From the NCBI RefSeq assembly GCF_006716115.1, contig NZ_VFOO01000001.1, positions 2,914,001-2,978,000 of the forward strand: a stretch of 64,000 nt of DNA, read 5' to 3'. The stretch's first letter is position 1, and every line of letters begins with the position of its first letter. Source of the stretch: Subtercola boreus (GTDB lineage: Bacteria; Actinomycetota; Actinomycetes; Actinomycetales; Microbacteriaceae). The translations under genes were made by a program, and so were the position numbers. Positions 49,288 to 59,111 of the stretch are shown one piece after another. Under the pieces are notes generated by a model, which saw only the letters and a list, made by a program, of their open reading frames with translations, was not told where the DNA came from and searched no databases.

Positions 49288-50145
49288 ATGATCGTCATCA
49301 CCGGAGCCACCGGCGCGCTGAACGGCGCGACCGTCGACCACCTCCTCACCCTCGTACCGGCGTCCGAGATCGCCGTCGCCGTGCGTGACATCTCGAAGGC
49401 GGAGCGCTTCACCGACCTCGGCATCACCGTGCGCCACGGCGACTACGCGGATGCCGCGACCCTCCCCTCCGCCTTCGAGGGCGCCGATCAGCTGCTGCTC
49501 GTCTCGTCGAGCGACCCGCGCGCCGACGCCGTCGACCTCCATCGCGTCGCGATCGACGCAGCGGTCGCTGCCGGAGTGGGGCGCATCCTCTACACCAGCC
49601 ACCAGGGCGCGGGCCTCGACAGCCCGTTCAACCCGGCGCGCGACCACGCGGCGACCGAGCAGCTGCTGGCCGACTCCGGGGTCGCCTGGACATCGCTCCG
49701 CAACGGCTTCTACGCCCACTCCCTGAACTGGCTGCTCGGCGACTGGCGCCAGACGGGCGTCATCACGATCCCCGTCGACGGCCCGATGTCGTGGACCTCG
49801 CGCGACGACGAGGCGGAGGCCGCCGCGATCATCCTCGCCTCAGGCGGCGGGTTCGACGGGCCGACGACCCTGACCGCCAGCGCCGCTCCGACCTTCGCCG
49901 AGATCACCGCCATCGCGTCTGAGGTCGCCGGGAGCGACGTCGAGCTGCGAGTGGTGGGCGACGCCGACTGGATGGCGCTCCAGATCGCGCAGGGAACGCC
50001 GGAGTTCGTGGCCGGTTTCACGCTCGGCACCTTCCAGGCCGCAGCCCAGGGCCGTTTCGCGGGCGTCGACCCCCTGCTCGCGGAACTGCTCAGCCGGGAG
50101 CCGCACACCGTCCGCGACGCTCTCGAAGCTCCCGCCGAGCACTGA
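49288..50145 (+). CDS. NmrA/QorB-like NAD(P)-binding oxidoreductase
   Basis: A 285-aa atypical SDR. The Rossmann start is MIVITGATGALNGATV; VAVRDISKAERF follows as in QorB/NmrA proteins, with LLLVSSSDPRAD and a YTSHQGAGLDSPF segment. Such proteins often reduce quinones or act as redox sensors. It is controlled by the divergent TetR gene through the palindrome between them, and is probably induced by a xenobiotic or quinone. Confidence 0.9.
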   Translation: MIVITGATGALNGATVDHLLTLVPASEIAVAVRDISKAERFTDLGITVRHGDYADAATLPSAFEGADQLLLVSSSDPRADAVDLHRVAIDAAVAAGVGRILYTSHQGAGLDSPFNPARDHAATEQLLADSGVAWTSLRNGFYAHSLNWLLGDWRQTGVITIPVDGPMSWTSRDDEAEAAAIILASGGGFDGPTTLTASAAPTFAEITAIASEVAGSDVELRVVGDADWMALQIAQGTPEFVAGFTLGTFQAAAQGRFAGVDPLLAELLSREPHTVRDALEAPAEH

Positions 50146-50161
50146 CAGCGGCAACGGAGTG

Positions 50162-50530
50162 CTACGCGCGGTCGTGCAACGTGATCTGGTAGCCGTCGGG
50201 GTCGGCGAAGGTGAACGTACGACCGAACGGGCCGTCGATCGGCGCGGAGACGATCGGCACTCCGGCGGCCGCGAGCGCGTCGTGGATACCCTGGGCGTCG
50301 GCCGCGTGCATCCAGATGCCGACACCGAAGCCGAGCTGCGAGACGGAGTCGAGATCGACACCGGGGGCTGCGTCACGCACGGCGAAGGCGGCGGGTTTCG
50401 TGTCGAAGACGACGGCGTGCGGCGGGCCGGCCTGGCGAGTGAGCCCGAGGTGGGTCTCGTAGAAGGCCGCCGAGGCGTCGAGGTCGCGTACCTGCAGTGA
50501 GATGAATCCGGGACCTGCTGCTTCAGACAT
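50162..50530 (-). CDS. VOC/glyoxalase-like protein
   Basis: A 122-aa single VOC unit: FISLQVRDLDASAAFYETHLG, then AVVFDTKPAAFAVRD and FTFADPDGYQITLHD. The Glu and His of metal-dependent members are only partly present, so it may be a resistance- or binding-type VOC. A second Met 12 bp upstream is also possible. Divergent from a MarR gene across two operator-like palindromes, so probably its target. Confidence 0.87.
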   Translation of the reverse strand: MSEAAGPGFISLQVRDLDASAAFYETHLGLTRQAGPPHAVVFDTKPAAFAVRDAAPGVDLDSVSQLGFGVGIWMHAADAQGIHDALAAAGVPIVSAPIDGPFGRTFTFADPDGYQITLHDRA

Positions 50531-50549
50531 TCTGATCTCCATTCGTAAA

Positions 50550-50592
50550 GTCAGTTAACTGACATCCGCCACTGTATGTCAGAATGTTGACA
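50550..50592. promoter_or_regulatory. Two MarR-type operator sites
   Basis: GTCAGTTAACTGAC (50550-50563) is a perfect 14-bp palindrome; TGTCA-GAATGT-TGACA (50577-50592) is a second inverted repeat that ends on the marR ATG. Both share the TCAG/CTGA or TGTCA theme. Confidence 0.7.
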
Positions 50593-51050
50593 TGAGTCAA
50601 GTCCAACCGGGTGTCGATCTGCCGTCCTCTGCCGGCTACCTCCTGAAAAAGGCCTCCAGCGCCCTGCATTCGGCGATGGAGGCCGTTCTCCGTCCGCTCG
50701 GCATGAACATCACGCACTACTCCTGCCTGGAGCTGCTCTCCCAGCGACCGGGACTGTCGAACTCCGAGCTGGCCCGGGGGGCTTTCGTCACGAGGCAGTC
50801 GATGAACGTGCTGCTCGTGGCGCTGGAGCGCGACGGGCTCGTCACCCGCGCCCCGCAGGCCAGCACCGGGCGGGCGCTCCCGACCGAACTGACGGCGAAG
50901 GGCCGGGCCCAGCTCGCCACAGCGAGCGCCGCCGTCAGAGCCATCGAAGACAGGATGACCACGTCGTTCAGTGCCGCCGAGCGCTCGAACCTCGGCGACC
51001 TGCTGTCGCGCTGCGTGACCTCGCTCGGCGCGAAAGGTGCCGAGAACTGA
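50592..51050 (+). CDS. MarR family regulator
   Basis: A 152-aa protein: MNITHYSCLELLSQRPG, LSNSELARGAFVTRQSMNVLLVALERDGLV, wing RAPQASTGRALPTELT. Helices on both sides form the dimer. The first codon overlaps an inverted repeat, so the protein probably represses its own translation start region as well as the divergent VOC gene. Confidence 0.92.
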   Translation: MSQVQPGVDLPSSAGYLLKKASSALHSAMEAVLRPLGMNITHYSCLELLSQRPGLSNSELARGAFVTRQSMNVLLVALERDGLVTRAPQASTGRALPTELTAKGRAQLATASAAVRAIEDRMTTSFSAAERSNLGDLLSRCVTSLGAKGAEN

Positions 51051-51100
51051 CAGCCCGGGCGCCGCCCAGCCGCCGTGCAGGTGCCGTGCAGGCACCGCGT

Positions 51101-51466
51101 TCAGCCGGGCAGCTCCCAGAGCTCGATGGGCAGCCCCTCGGGGTCGTGGATCCGCACGAACCACCCGTACTCGCTCTCCCACTCGGCCCGCCGCTCGACC
51201 AGGATGCCCGCCTCCTCCAATCGCGAGGCGAGCGCGTCGAGCTCGGTGACGCGCAGGTTGAGCATGAAGGGCTGGTCAGCGGCGAAATAGTCCGTCGACG
51301 CAGGGAACGGCGCGAAGACGGTCATCCCCGCCGACTGCTCCCACACGCTCTCAGCGCCGGCCGCGATGCCGAGGTGCTCGCGGTACCAGGCGGCCCGGGC
51401 ATCCGGATCGCTGCTGCGGAAGAAGATGCCGCCGATACCCGTCACGCCCACGATCCGCCTCCTCAC
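51101..51466 (-). CDS. VOC/glyoxalase-like protein
   Basis: A 121-aa protein: GIGGIFFRSSDPDARAAWYREHLG, FMLNLRVTELDALASRLEEAG, WFVRIHDPEGLPIELWE. It is a full single VOC domain with Glu in the last strand (IELWE). GTG is the likely start. Function unknown; it faces the MarR gene convergently. Confidence 0.87.
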   Translation of the reverse strand: MRRRIVGVTGIGGIFFRSSDPDARAAWYREHLGIAAGAESVWEQSAGMTVFAPFPASTDYFAADQPFMLNLRVTELDALASRLEEAGILVERRAEWESEYGWFVRIHDPEGLPIELWELPG

Positions 51467-51537
51467 GAGCCTGCCCCGGACTGTTGCGCGCGCGCATCCG
51501 GCTGAGGATCATTGTCTCCCAGAAGAAGGAGAAGCGC

Positions 51538-52164
51538 ATGCCCGGCAGCATCCACATCGACCACTTCACGACCCTCGACGGCGTGGCCCAGGCCCCCGGC
51601 GGCCCGCAGGAGGACCCGTCGGGCGGGTTCACGTTCGGCGGCTGGCAGGCACCGCTCGGCGACGAGGCGACCGGTGCCCAGATCTTCGCCGGAATCGACG
51701 CGACGGATGCCCTGCTGCTCGGCCGGCGCACCTACGACATCTTCGCCGCCTACTGGCCGAACCAGAAGGAGGGGCCCGGCCCCGACTTCTCCATCGCCCG
51801 CCGGTACAACGCGATCCCGAAGTTCGTGGCCTCGCGCAGCAGACCCGACCTCAGCTGGAGCGGATCGCAGCTGCTCGGCCCCGACCTGGCGGCGGAGATC
51901 GCCTCACTCCGCGACCGGTTCGAGCAGGTGCACGTGGTCGGCAGCATCGACTTCTCGCGCACGCTGGTCGCCGAGGGCCTGTTCGACCAGCTGAACCTGT
52001 GGGTGTACCCGATCGTGGTCGGCCGCGGCAAGCGCCTGTTCCCCGACGACGGGCCGCCCACAGCCCTCGAACTGCTCTCGGCAGAACCTGCCTCGCCGAA
52101 CGGCACCGTTCTGCTGCGCTACGGGCCGACGGGCGGGCTGCCCGAGACCGGCGACATGACGTGA
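51538..52164 (+). CDS. Dihydrofolate-reductase-like (RibD C-terminal domain) protein
   Basis: A 208-aa protein with an AAGGAGAAG ribosome site. The N-terminal DHFR-like pattern HIDHFTTLDGVAQAPGG is followed by DALLLGRRTYDIFAAYWP and a C-terminal VVGSIDFSRTLVAEGLFDQLNLWVYPIVVGRGKRLF (in parts). This family includes reductases of unknown substrate, common in actinobacteria. It is not true DHFR because the folate Asp position is different. Confidence 0.88.
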   Translation: MPGSIHIDHFTTLDGVAQAPGGPQEDPSGGFTFGGWQAPLGDEATGAQIFAGIDATDALLLGRRTYDIFAAYWPNQKEGPGPDFSIARRYNAIPKFVASRSRPDLSWSGSQLLGPDLAAEIASLRDRFEQVHVVGSIDFSRTLVAEGLFDQLNLWVYPIVVGRGKRLFPDDGPPTALELLSAEPASPNGTVLLRYGPTGGLPETGDMT

Positions 52165-52272
52165 ACCCAGCGCGCGCCGCCGGCGGCCGGAAGGAATAGT
52201 GTTGATGCGGCCCCTTCTGCGGCGACGCACGAGACCCCGGCCATCCACCGTTCCGGCGTTCAGGAGTGCACA

Positions 52273-54015
52273 GTGACCGAATCCGTTCCCGTCGAATCCC
52301 CCTCAACCGAGGCGTGGAAGACGCTCGCCGGCATCGCGGAAGGGTTCAACCCCGACCTCCGCGCATGGTTCGCGGCAGACCCGTCGCGCGCTTCGCGCCT
52401 CACCTTCCAGGCCGCAGACCTCACGGTCGACCTGTCGAAGTCCTTCCTCACCGACGAGATCCTCGGGGCGCTGCTGCAGCTGGCTGAGGATGCCGGCGTC
52501 GCCGGTCGCTACCGCGCCATGATCGAGGGCGAGCACATCAACGTGACGGAGAACCGCGCGGTGCTGCACACCGCCCTCCGGCGCCCGGAGAACGGCGAGG
52601 GCCTCGTGCCGCCCGCCGGCTTCGTGGTCGACGGACAGGACGTCGACGCCGACGTGCATGCCACGCTCGACAAGGTCTACGCCTTCGCAGAGAAGGTGCG
52701 CTCGGGCGAGTGGACGGGTGTGACCGGCAAGCGCATCCAGACGGTCGTCAACATCGGCATCGGCGGGTCGGATCTCGGACCGGTGATGGTCTACGAGGCC
52801 CTGAAGCCGTATGCGCAGGCCGGCCTCGAGGTGCGTTTCGTGTCGAACATCGACCCGAGCGACGTCTACGAGAAGACAGCGGATCTCGACCCGGAGACCA
52901 CGCTGTTCATCGTGGCGTCGAAGACGTTCGGCACGCTCGAGACGCTGACGAACGCCCGCCTGGCCCGGCAGTGGCTCTGGGAGCGGCTCGCGACATCCGG
53001 GGCCATCGGCGACAGCGACGACGATCGCACCTCGGCCGTCGCCAAGCACTTCGTGGCCGTTTCGACCGCCCTCGACAAGGTGGCGGCGTTCGGCATCGAC
53101 CCCGAGAACGCCTTCGGCTTCTGGGACTGGGTCGGCGGCCGCTACTCGGTCGACTCGGCCATCGGAACCTCGGTCGTGATCGCGATCGGGCGCGAGAACT
53201 GGCAGGGCTTCCTCGCCGGTTTCCACGCCATCGACGAGCACATGCGCACCACACCGCTCGAACGTAATGTTCCCGTGCTGATGGGGCTGCTGAACGTCTG
53301 GTACACGAACTTCCTGAAGGCGCAGAGCCACGCGGTCCTGCCGTACGCGCAGTACCTGCACCGGTTCCCCGCCTACCTCCAGCAGCTCACGATGGAGTCG
53401 AACGGCAAGAGCGTGCGATGGGACGGCTCCCCCGTTACCACAGACACAGGCGAGATCTTCTGGGGCGAGCCCGGCACGAACGGCCAGCACGCGTTCTACC
53501 AGCTGATCCACCAGGGCACCCGGCTGATCCCGGCGGACTTCATCGCCGTCGCGAACCCCGCGCACCCGCTGAAGGACCAGACCGGTGACGGCGGCGGCGT
53601 GACGCCCGGCCAGGACGTGCACGACCTCTTCATGGCCAACTTCTTCGCCCAGACCAAGGCCCTCGCGTTCGGCAAGACGGCCGACGAGGTGCGGGCGGAG
53701 GGCACCGCAGAGTCGGTCGTGCCCGCGCGCGTCTTCACCGGGAACAAGCCCACCACGAGCATCCTCGCGCCCGCACTCACCCCGAGCGTGCTCGGCCAGC
53801 TCATCGCCCTCTACGAGCACATCGTGTTCACGGAGGGCACGATCTGGGGCATCGACTCGTTCGACCAGTGGGGCGTGGAGCTCGGCAAGCAGCTCGCGCT
53901 GCAGGTCACGCCCGCGGTCGGCGGCGACGCGGCGGCGCTCGAGGCGCAGGACTCGTCGACGAAGTCGCTCATCGAGAAGTACCTGGCGCTCCGGAGCTCC
54001 GACCAGCCCGGCTAG
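52273..54015 (+). CDS. pgi: Glucose-6-phosphate isomerase
   Basis: A 580-aa protein from GTG after AGGAG. Signatures: [48 protein letters not shown] (PGI_1-like) and [11 protein letters not shown] with the catalytic His/Lys in the C-terminal part ([16 protein letters not shown]_2). It interconverts glucose-6-P and fructose-6-P. Its TAG stop shares CTAG with the stop of the convergent dioxygenase gene. Confidence 0.98.
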   Translation: MTESVPVESPSTEAWKTLAGIAEGFNPDLRAWFAADPSRASRLTFQAADLTVDLSKSFLTDEILGALLQLAEDAGVAGRYRAMIEGEHINVTENRAVLHTALRRPENGEGLVPPAGFVVDGQDVDADVHATLDKVYAFAEKVRSGEWTGVTGKRIQTVVNIGIGGSDLGPVMVYEALKPYAQAGLEVRFVSNIDPSDVYEKTADLDPETTLFIVASKTFGTLETLTNARLARQWLWERLATSGAIGDSDDDRTSAVAKHFVAVSTALDKVAAFGIDPENAFGFWDWVGGRYSVDSAIGTSVVIAIGRENWQGFLAGFHAIDEHMRTTPLERNVPVLMGLLNVWYTNFLKAQSHAVLPYAQYLHRFPAYLQQLTMESNGKSVRWDGSPVTTDTGEIFWGEPGTNGQHAFYQLIHQGTRLIPADFIAVANPAHPLKDQTGDGGGVTPGQDVHDLFMANFFAQTKALAFGKTADEVRAEGTAESVVPARVFTGNKPTTSILAPALTPSVLGQLIALYEHIVFTEGTIWGIDSFDQWGVELGKQLALQVTPAVGGDAAALEAQDSSTKSLIEKYLALRSSDQPG

Positions 54016-54896
54016 GCCTCCGGCGCGAGCACGATGTCGAACCGTGTTCGCGTCCACGGCTCGGTGAGCTCGCGCCCATCGGGTGTGGGGGTGTCGGCGC
54101 TCTGCTCGACGAAGTCGACGACCAGGGACTCCTTCACCCCGAAGACCGAGTCGCGCTCCAGCAGTTCGTCCCCGCTCACGAAGATGTGGGTGACGAGCGT
54201 GCGGCTCCCGGGCGCCGTGACCATGAAGTGCAGGTGCGACGCGCGGTACGGCGACCGGCCGGTGGCGGCCAGCAGGCGTCCGACCGGGCCGTCGTCGGGA
54301 ATCGGGTACGGCGTCGGCGTGAGCCCCCAGAACCGGAAGCTCCCATCGTCGCCGGAGAAGAGATGGGCTCGCGCCGCCACGCGGCCGTCGGCGTACTGCA
54401 CGTCGTAGAGTCCGTCTTCGTCGGCCTCCCATACCTCTATCCGCGCGCCGGCGATCGGGGCGCCCGACGTGTCGCTGACGCTCCCCTCCACCCAGCACGG
54501 CTGGCCGGGCGCCCCGCCGGAGAGGTCGCCTCCGTTCTCGATCAGCGGGGCATCCTGAGTGAAGAACGGCCCGAAGACGGTCGCCTCCGTCGCGTTCCCG
54601 TACGCCACATTGTTGACGGCGACGGTCTGCATCGAGAGGCCGAGCACATCGGAGAGCAGGATGAACTCCTGCCGCCGCTCGTCGGTGATCGCTCCGGCGG
54701 CGGTGAGGAAGGCGATGGCCTCGTTCCACTCGCTCTCGGTGAGGCGCACGTCGCGCACGAAAGCATGGAGGTGCCGGGTCAGCGACTCCATGACGACCCG
54801 GAGGCGCGCGTCGGGCGTGTTCTGGAACGAGGCCACGACCGTTTCGACGAGGTCCGCCTCGCGCTGGGCCTGTTCTGCCGAGATGTTCTCTGTCAT
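54012..54896 (-). CDS. Hydroxyquinol 1,2-dioxygenase (intradiol)
   Basis: A 294-aa protein. The N-terminal helical dimerisation domain of the catechol-dioxygenase family ([20 protein letters not shown]) precedes the catalytic barrel. The non-heme Fe(III) ligands are visible: Tyr in GLYDVQYAD, and Tyr and two His in [22 protein letters not shown] and [12 protein letters not shown] favour hydroxyquinol rather than catechol substrates. It cleaves hydroxyquinol to maleylacetate, the substrate of the reductase encoded just upstream in the operon. The start overlaps that gene's stop (ATGA). Confidence 0.92.
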   Translation of the reverse strand: MTENISAEQAQREADLVETVVASFQNTPDARLRVVMESLTRHLHAFVRDVRLTESEWNEAIAFLTAAGAITDERRQEFILLSDVLGLSMQTVAVNNVAYGNATEATVFGPFFTQDAPLIENGGDLSGGAPGQPCWVEGSVSDTSGAPIAGARIEVWEADEDGLYDVQYADGRVAARAHLFSGDDGSFRFWGLTPTPYPIPDDGPVGRLLAATGRSPYRASHLHFMVTAPGSRTLVTHIFVSGDELLERDSVFGVKESLVVDFVEQSADTPTPDGRELTEPWTRTRFDIVLAPEA

Positions 54897-56032
54897 GCGA
54901 CGTTCTCCCAACGGACATTCTCAGGTGGCGTTCCGGCCCGGGCGGCCCGGAGCAGGGTGACCAGGTCGGTGAGGCCGACCGGTCTGGGGTTCGACTCGGG
55001 CACGGCCGGCAGGATGATCGTGGCGGCCTCCTCGATCTGAGACTCCTCGAAACCGAGGTCGGCGAGCGCCCGGGGTGCATCGAGATCGGCCCGCAGCCGG
55101 TTCAGCCCGGCGAGCGCATCGTCGGACCCGAACGCCCGCGCGATGCGGCGACCCGCCTCCGGTGCGGCCGGCACGTTGAACGCCGTCACATACGGCAGCA
55201 CGATGGCGTGCGTCGCGGCGTGCGGCAGGCCGTAGGTGCCGCCGAGCACGTGGCAGATCTTGTGGTGCAGGCCCGAACCGGCCGACGCGAAGGCGACCGC
55301 CGAGAGGTAGGCGCCGTACTGGGCCGCCTCGCGGCCGGCCAGAGCGGTCCGATCATCCGGGTCGCCGTCGCCGCCGCCGTCGGGCTCTGGGCGGGTAGCG
55401 GAACCGCCGATCAGTCGCAGTCCCCGGGCGAGGGCGGTGATGCCCTCCGCGGCCAGCGTGGCGTTGATCGGGTCGGCCCGCGGGGCCCAGAGCGAGTCGA
55501 TACAGTGCGCGATGCCGTTGAGCCCGGATGCCACGGCCAACTCCCGCGACAGCCCCTCGGCCAGCGCCGCATCGTAGATCACCGAGACCGGCAGCACCCG
55601 GGCATCCACCCCGGTCTGCTTGCGGGAGTGCTCGGTGAGACCCCACACCGGAGTCGCCTCCGAACCGGCGAACGTGGTCGGCACGGCGACGATCGGAAGG
55701 CCGGTGGTGAGCGCGACGGCCTTGGCCATGCCGATCGTCGAACCGCCACCCACCGCCACGATCAGGTCGATGTCGTTCGCTGCAGCTGCCGCCCTCGCCG
55801 CTTCGGCGCGTTCGACGGGCACGTGCTGCGGGGCATCCTCCCAGCGCAGGGCGATGTCGAGCCCGTGGAGCGCAGCGCCGGAGCGCTCGGCCTGTCCGGC
55901 CGTGCAGACCAGCATCACCCGCCGGGCGCCGAGCCGCGAGATCTCGTCGCGGAGGTGCGTGCCGGCGAGGCCCGCACCGAACAGAACGCGCTGCGCCAGG
56001 GTGTCATGGCTGAAGACGAGGGGCACGGTCAC
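54893..56032 (-). CDS. Maleylacetate reductase (iron-containing ADH family)
   Basis: A 379-aa protein from a GTG start that overlaps the monooxygenase stop (GTGA). Features are typical: [32 protein letters not shown] (NAD site), [13 protein letters not shown] and the His-rich [10 protein letters not shown] and [16 protein letters not shown]. It reduces maleylacetate to 3-oxoadipate with NAD(P)H. In this operon it receives the product of hydroxyquinol dioxygenase. An acidic Gly/Asp/Pro insert near residue 200 ([13 protein letters not shown]) is unusual for the family. Confidence 0.93.
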   Translation of the reverse strand: MTVPLVFSHDTLAQRVLFGAGLAGTHLRDEISRLGARRVMLVCTAGQAERSGAALHGLDIALRWEDAPQHVPVERAEAARAAAAANDIDLIVAVGGGSTIGMAKAVALTTGLPIVAVPTTFAGSEATPVWGLTEHSRKQTGVDARVLPVSVIYDAALAEGLSRELAVASGLNGIAHCIDSLWAPRADPINATLAAEGITALARGLRLIGGSATRPEPDGGGDGDPDDRTALAGREAAQYGAYLSAVAFASAGSGLHHKICHVLGGTYGLPHAATHAIVLPYVTAFNVPAAPEAGRRIARAFGSDDALAGLNRLRADLDAPRALADLGFEESQIEEAATIILPAVPESNPRPVGLTDLVTLLRAARAGTPPENVRWENVA

Positions 56033-57825
56033 TCCGTCCGGCTGAGGATCGAGGCCAACGCACGGTGGAGCTGCTCTTCGGGATCGTCGACCAGGTGCTG
56101 GGAGCGCCAGGCGACGATCTTGTCGGGCCGCACCAGGACCATCCCGTCCTCGGCCACCTCCCGCACCCGGGCCCAGTCGAAATACAGGTCGGAGTAGCGC
56201 TGGCCGGGGCCGATGACAACAGCCCCGAGGGTGAGGCCCAGTCGGGCGCCGACCCGGGGCGCGACATCCGCCCACGCACTGCCGGTGATGCCCGTGAAGA
56301 GAGTGAACTGCGTGCTCGGCGCGAGGTCGAGGGTCGACACCTTCTCGCGCGAGTCGCCCACCCAGACGTGCGGAAGCGGTGACCCGGGAACGGTCGACGC
56401 CTCGTAGTACAGTTCGGCATCCCGCGCCGGCGCCGGCTTCACCGACCCGTCGGAGAGCACCGCGCTCGAGGTGTAGAACTGGCCCATCTCGACGCCGTGG
56501 GCGTTGAACTCGTAGTTCTTCAGGTCCATCGCGGCCTGCACTGCTTCCCGCTTGCGGGCGCCGGCGGGGGTGTTGGCCTTCCGTTCGTCGATGCGCTCGA
56601 TCATCTCCTCCGCCGTCTTCGCCGTCGTGATCCCGAGCGCCTCGAACAGCGCGCCGAACTCCCGCCCCGACTTGTTCGCGCGGGTGACGATCTGCCGCGC
56701 GACCGGCGCCCGCTCGCTGGTGTAGGTCTCGAGCAGCTGCTCTCCGGCCTGGCCCCGGATGACCGCCGCCAACTTCCACGCGAGGTTGTAGGCATCCTGC
56801 ACCGAGGTGTTCGAGCCGAGACCGTTGCTCGGCGGGTGGCGGTGGATCGCATCCCCCGCACAGAACACGCGGCCCTTCTGCAGGCGTGTCGCGAACATCT
56901 CGTTGTTGCCCCAGATCGAGGTGCCCGTGATCGTGACCTCGAGCTCCGGCATGCCGAGGAGGTTCCGCACGATCTGTGTGGCGGCGGCGGTGTCGACCAC
57001 CGGGGCCGGCTGCGAGATGTCGTACCCCCAGACGATCAGCCACTCCTTCCAGGGCCGCACCATGCGCACCAGCCCTGCACCGATACCGCCGATGTTCGAC
57101 CCGGGCTGCACCACCCAGTAGAGAACCGACGGTCGGTGCCCGACGAGCTGCTCGAGGTCGGCCGTGAAGGTGATGTTCATCGAACCGGCGATGTCCATCG
57201 CGCCCTCCATCGGCAGGTCTATGTCCGCCGCGACCGCCGAGCGGGCCCCGTCGGTGCCGATCAGGTACTTCGCGCGAACCGTGTAGGGACGCCCGCTGAC
57301 CCGGTCGAGTACCTCGACGGCGACACCGTCGGCATCCTGGGTGTGCGAGAGGTATTCGCTGGAGAAGCGGGTCTGCGTTCCGCGCTGGGTGGCATTCTTG
57401 ACGAGGATCGGCTCGAGGTAGTTCTGCGGGATGTCGCAGTTCAGTGTCGGCGAGGCCTGCACGTAGTCGGCGTGCCGTGCCGGATGCGTACCCCAGGTGA
57501 GGATGCGGCCGATCTCCTCGCCCGCGATCGAGGTGCAGAAGACCGTGTCGCCGATCATCTCGTGCGGGGTGGACTCGGCCTTCACCTGGTCTTCGATACC
57601 CATGTCGCGGAAGAACTCCATGGCACGCTGGTTGGTGATGTGCGCGCGCGGGGTGTTCGCCGTCCACCGGTACTTCGTGATCATCATGTTCGGCACGCCG
57701 AGGGTCGAAAGGGCGAGAGCAGCGGATGCCCCGGCCGGCCCCGAGCCGACAATCAGCACGTCGGTCTGAACCACTCCGGCATCCGGCAGTGTCGTATCGG
57801 CTATGCCGTCGTGAAAAGTCGCCAT
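56029..57825 (-). CDS. FAD-dependent aromatic hydroxylase (TfdB/resorcinol hydroxylase-like)
   Basis: A 598-aa protein, the same length as 2,4-dichlorophenol 6-monooxygenase. The FAD motif VLIVGSGPAGASAAL (GxGxxG), the middle KYLIGTDGARSAVA (GD-type) and the second FAD site VFCAGDAIHRHPPSNGLGSN are complete. The C-terminal thioredoxin-like domain is present. A clear AAGGAAG ribosome site precedes the chosen ATG. As first gene of a coupled operon with maleylacetate reductase and hydroxyquinol dioxygenase, it probably hydroxylates resorcinol or a related phenol to hydroxyquinol. Confidence 0.92.
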   Translation of the reverse strand: MATFHDGIADTTLPDAGVVQTDVLIVGSGPAGASAALALSTLGVPNMMITKYRWTANTPRAHITNQRAMEFFRDMGIEDQVKAESTPHEMIGDTVFCTSIAGEEIGRILTWGTHPARHADYVQASPTLNCDIPQNYLEPILVKNATQRGTQTRFSSEYLSHTQDADGVAVEVLDRVSGRPYTVRAKYLIGTDGARSAVAADIDLPMEGAMDIAGSMNITFTADLEQLVGHRPSVLYWVVQPGSNIGGIGAGLVRMVRPWKEWLIVWGYDISQPAPVVDTAAATQIVRNLLGMPELEVTITGTSIWGNNEMFATRLQKGRVFCAGDAIHRHPPSNGLGSNTSVQDAYNLAWKLAAVIRGQAGEQLLETYTSERAPVARQIVTRANKSGREFGALFEALGITTAKTAEEMIERIDERKANTPAGARKREAVQAAMDLKNYEFNAHGVEMGQFYTSSAVLSDGSVKPAPARDAELYYEASTVPGSPLPHVWVGDSREKVSTLDLAPSTQFTLFTGITGSAWADVAPRVGARLGLTLGAVVIGPGQRYSDLYFDWARVREVAEDGMVLVRPDKIVAWRSQHLVDDPEEQLHRALASILSRTE

Positions 57826-57942
57826 CGCTGTAACTTCCTTCGAAAGGCGCCACGTCGTCGTTGGCGTCACGCCAGTATGACCACACGTCGGGCGGAAGGT
57901 GCTGTGTCTGGCGCGGATCGGCCAACCGGTGGCCGAAACAGT

Positions 57943-58006
57943 CAATCGGGTGGGCAGTTTGGGCCCTGAAAGGCGTGTTTTGGGGCCCAAATCGCCCACC
58001 CGATTG
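57943..58006. promoter_or_regulatory. Long inverted repeat between the AraC gene and the catabolic operon
   Basis: CAATCGGGTGGGC-AG-TTTGGGCCC faces GGGCCCAAA-TC-GCCCACCCGATTG across a 16-bp loop: 24-bp arms with only the central two bases unpaired. It begins 4 bp after the araC stop. It may be a terminator for araC, a regulator site for the operon, or both; it has no T-run. Confidence 0.8.
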
Positions 58007-58009
58007 GTG

Positions 58010-59011
58010 TCAGCGTGGATCCGCGCGAGTTGCGCGCACCTGGGCGGGAGTCATGCCGAAACGGTCCCGGTAGACGCGCGTGAAGTGCGAGTGGGAGGAG
58101 AAGCCGCACGCGGCCGCCACTTCGCCGACGGTCGACAGCGTCGACGCGGGGTCGCGCAGCGTTCGGTCGGCGAGCTCCAGGCGCAGTTCGAGAAGAACCC
58201 GGGCGGGCCCTGTCCCGGTCTCGGCGAAGGCCCGGGACAACTGCCGCTCGCTGACGCCGATGTCGTCGGCGATGTGCCGCACCGACACCCGCGGGTCGCG
58301 GAGGCGACGGCCGAGAGCGGCCTGGGCGGCACTCCGAACGGCGGCCAGACCGTGCAGGTCGTCGTTCGCCAGGATCGAGCGGAGCAGGTCGATGGCACGC
58401 TGCTCGACGTCGGCGGCGGGACCGACAGCGGCAGAACCGACTGCGTCAGGAGCAGCCCTGCCCGAGACATCCACTGTCTGGGTTCTCATCGCGGACGACA
58501 CCAGCGCGGCGAGCGTGTGCGCGGTGGGGCGGGCCGTCGCCCGGGACGAGAAGTCCATCGTGGCCGGCCCGCGGCCGACCGGGCCGCCACCGCCGAGGGT
58601 GTCGAGCAGGCGACGGGGCACGCGGAGCACCAACTCTTCGAGCCCGCCGGCGAAACCCCTCATGAACGGCTGGTTCACATCGCAGATGAGGAGAGTGCCC
58701 GGCCGCAGAACGTGCACGCCGTCGCGCTGGTAGAAGAACGACTCGCCCCGGAGCGTGAAGTAGAGGGCGAGACCGTCGGTTTCGCTCGTCCTGATCTCAC
58801 GGGCGGTGCGCTCGACCACGTGTGGCGTCGCCGTCACCCGGGCACAGCTGAGGGAGCCGAGATCGACATTCGCTTCGGTGGCGTCGAGCGGCTCGTCGTC
58901 CAGGGTTCGACACTGCAGGCTGAGCAGGGCCCGGGCGTTGTGCTGCTCCCAGAGCGCGACGCGTTCGGTCGCGTGGACATCGCGCGTCGCGAAATGCAGG
59001 GCCACGCCCAT
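58010..59011 (-). CDS. AraC-family regulator, probable controller of the hydroxyquinol operon
   Basis: A 333-aa protein. The N-terminal ligand domain is of the AraC_binding_2 type (ALYFTLRGESFFYQRDG, LRPGTLLICDVNQPF). The C-terminal double HTH is clear: VSVRHIADDIGVSERQLSRAFAETG and VGEVAAACGFSSHSHFTRVYRDRFGMTPAQVR (in parts). It lies upstream of the operon on the same strand, separated by a large palindrome. Such regulators respond to aromatic inducers; the inducer here is unknown. Confidence 0.92.
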   Translation of the reverse strand: MGVALHFATRDVHATERVALWEQHNARALLSLQCRTLDDEPLDATEANVDLGSLSCARVTATPHVVERTAREIRTSETDGLALYFTLRGESFFYQRDGVHVLRPGTLLICDVNQPFMRGFAGGLEELVLRVPRRLLDTLGGGGPVGRGPATMDFSSRATARPTAHTLAALVSSAMRTQTVDVSGRAAPDAVGSAAVGPAADVEQRAIDLLRSILANDDLHGLAAVRSAAQAALGRRLRDPRVSVRHIADDIGVSERQLSRAFAETGTGPARVLLELRLELADRTLRDPASTLSTVGEVAAACGFSSHSHFTRVYRDRFGMTPAQVRATRADPR

Positions 59012-59111
59012 CTCTCGGCCCTCCCGTCCCGGTCTGCGCTGACACCAGACGGCAAGTCTACGACTCGCCGCCCGGCATCGACCCGGCGCATACCCGGCGC
59101 GGGCCGCCCGG

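Noticed and set aside
54893-57925. 1010-codon frame suggesting a monooxygenase-reductase fusion
   Set aside because: The first two thirds are an out-of-frame reading of the hydroxylase gene; only the last 380 codons are real, starting at GTG with a 4-bp overlap.
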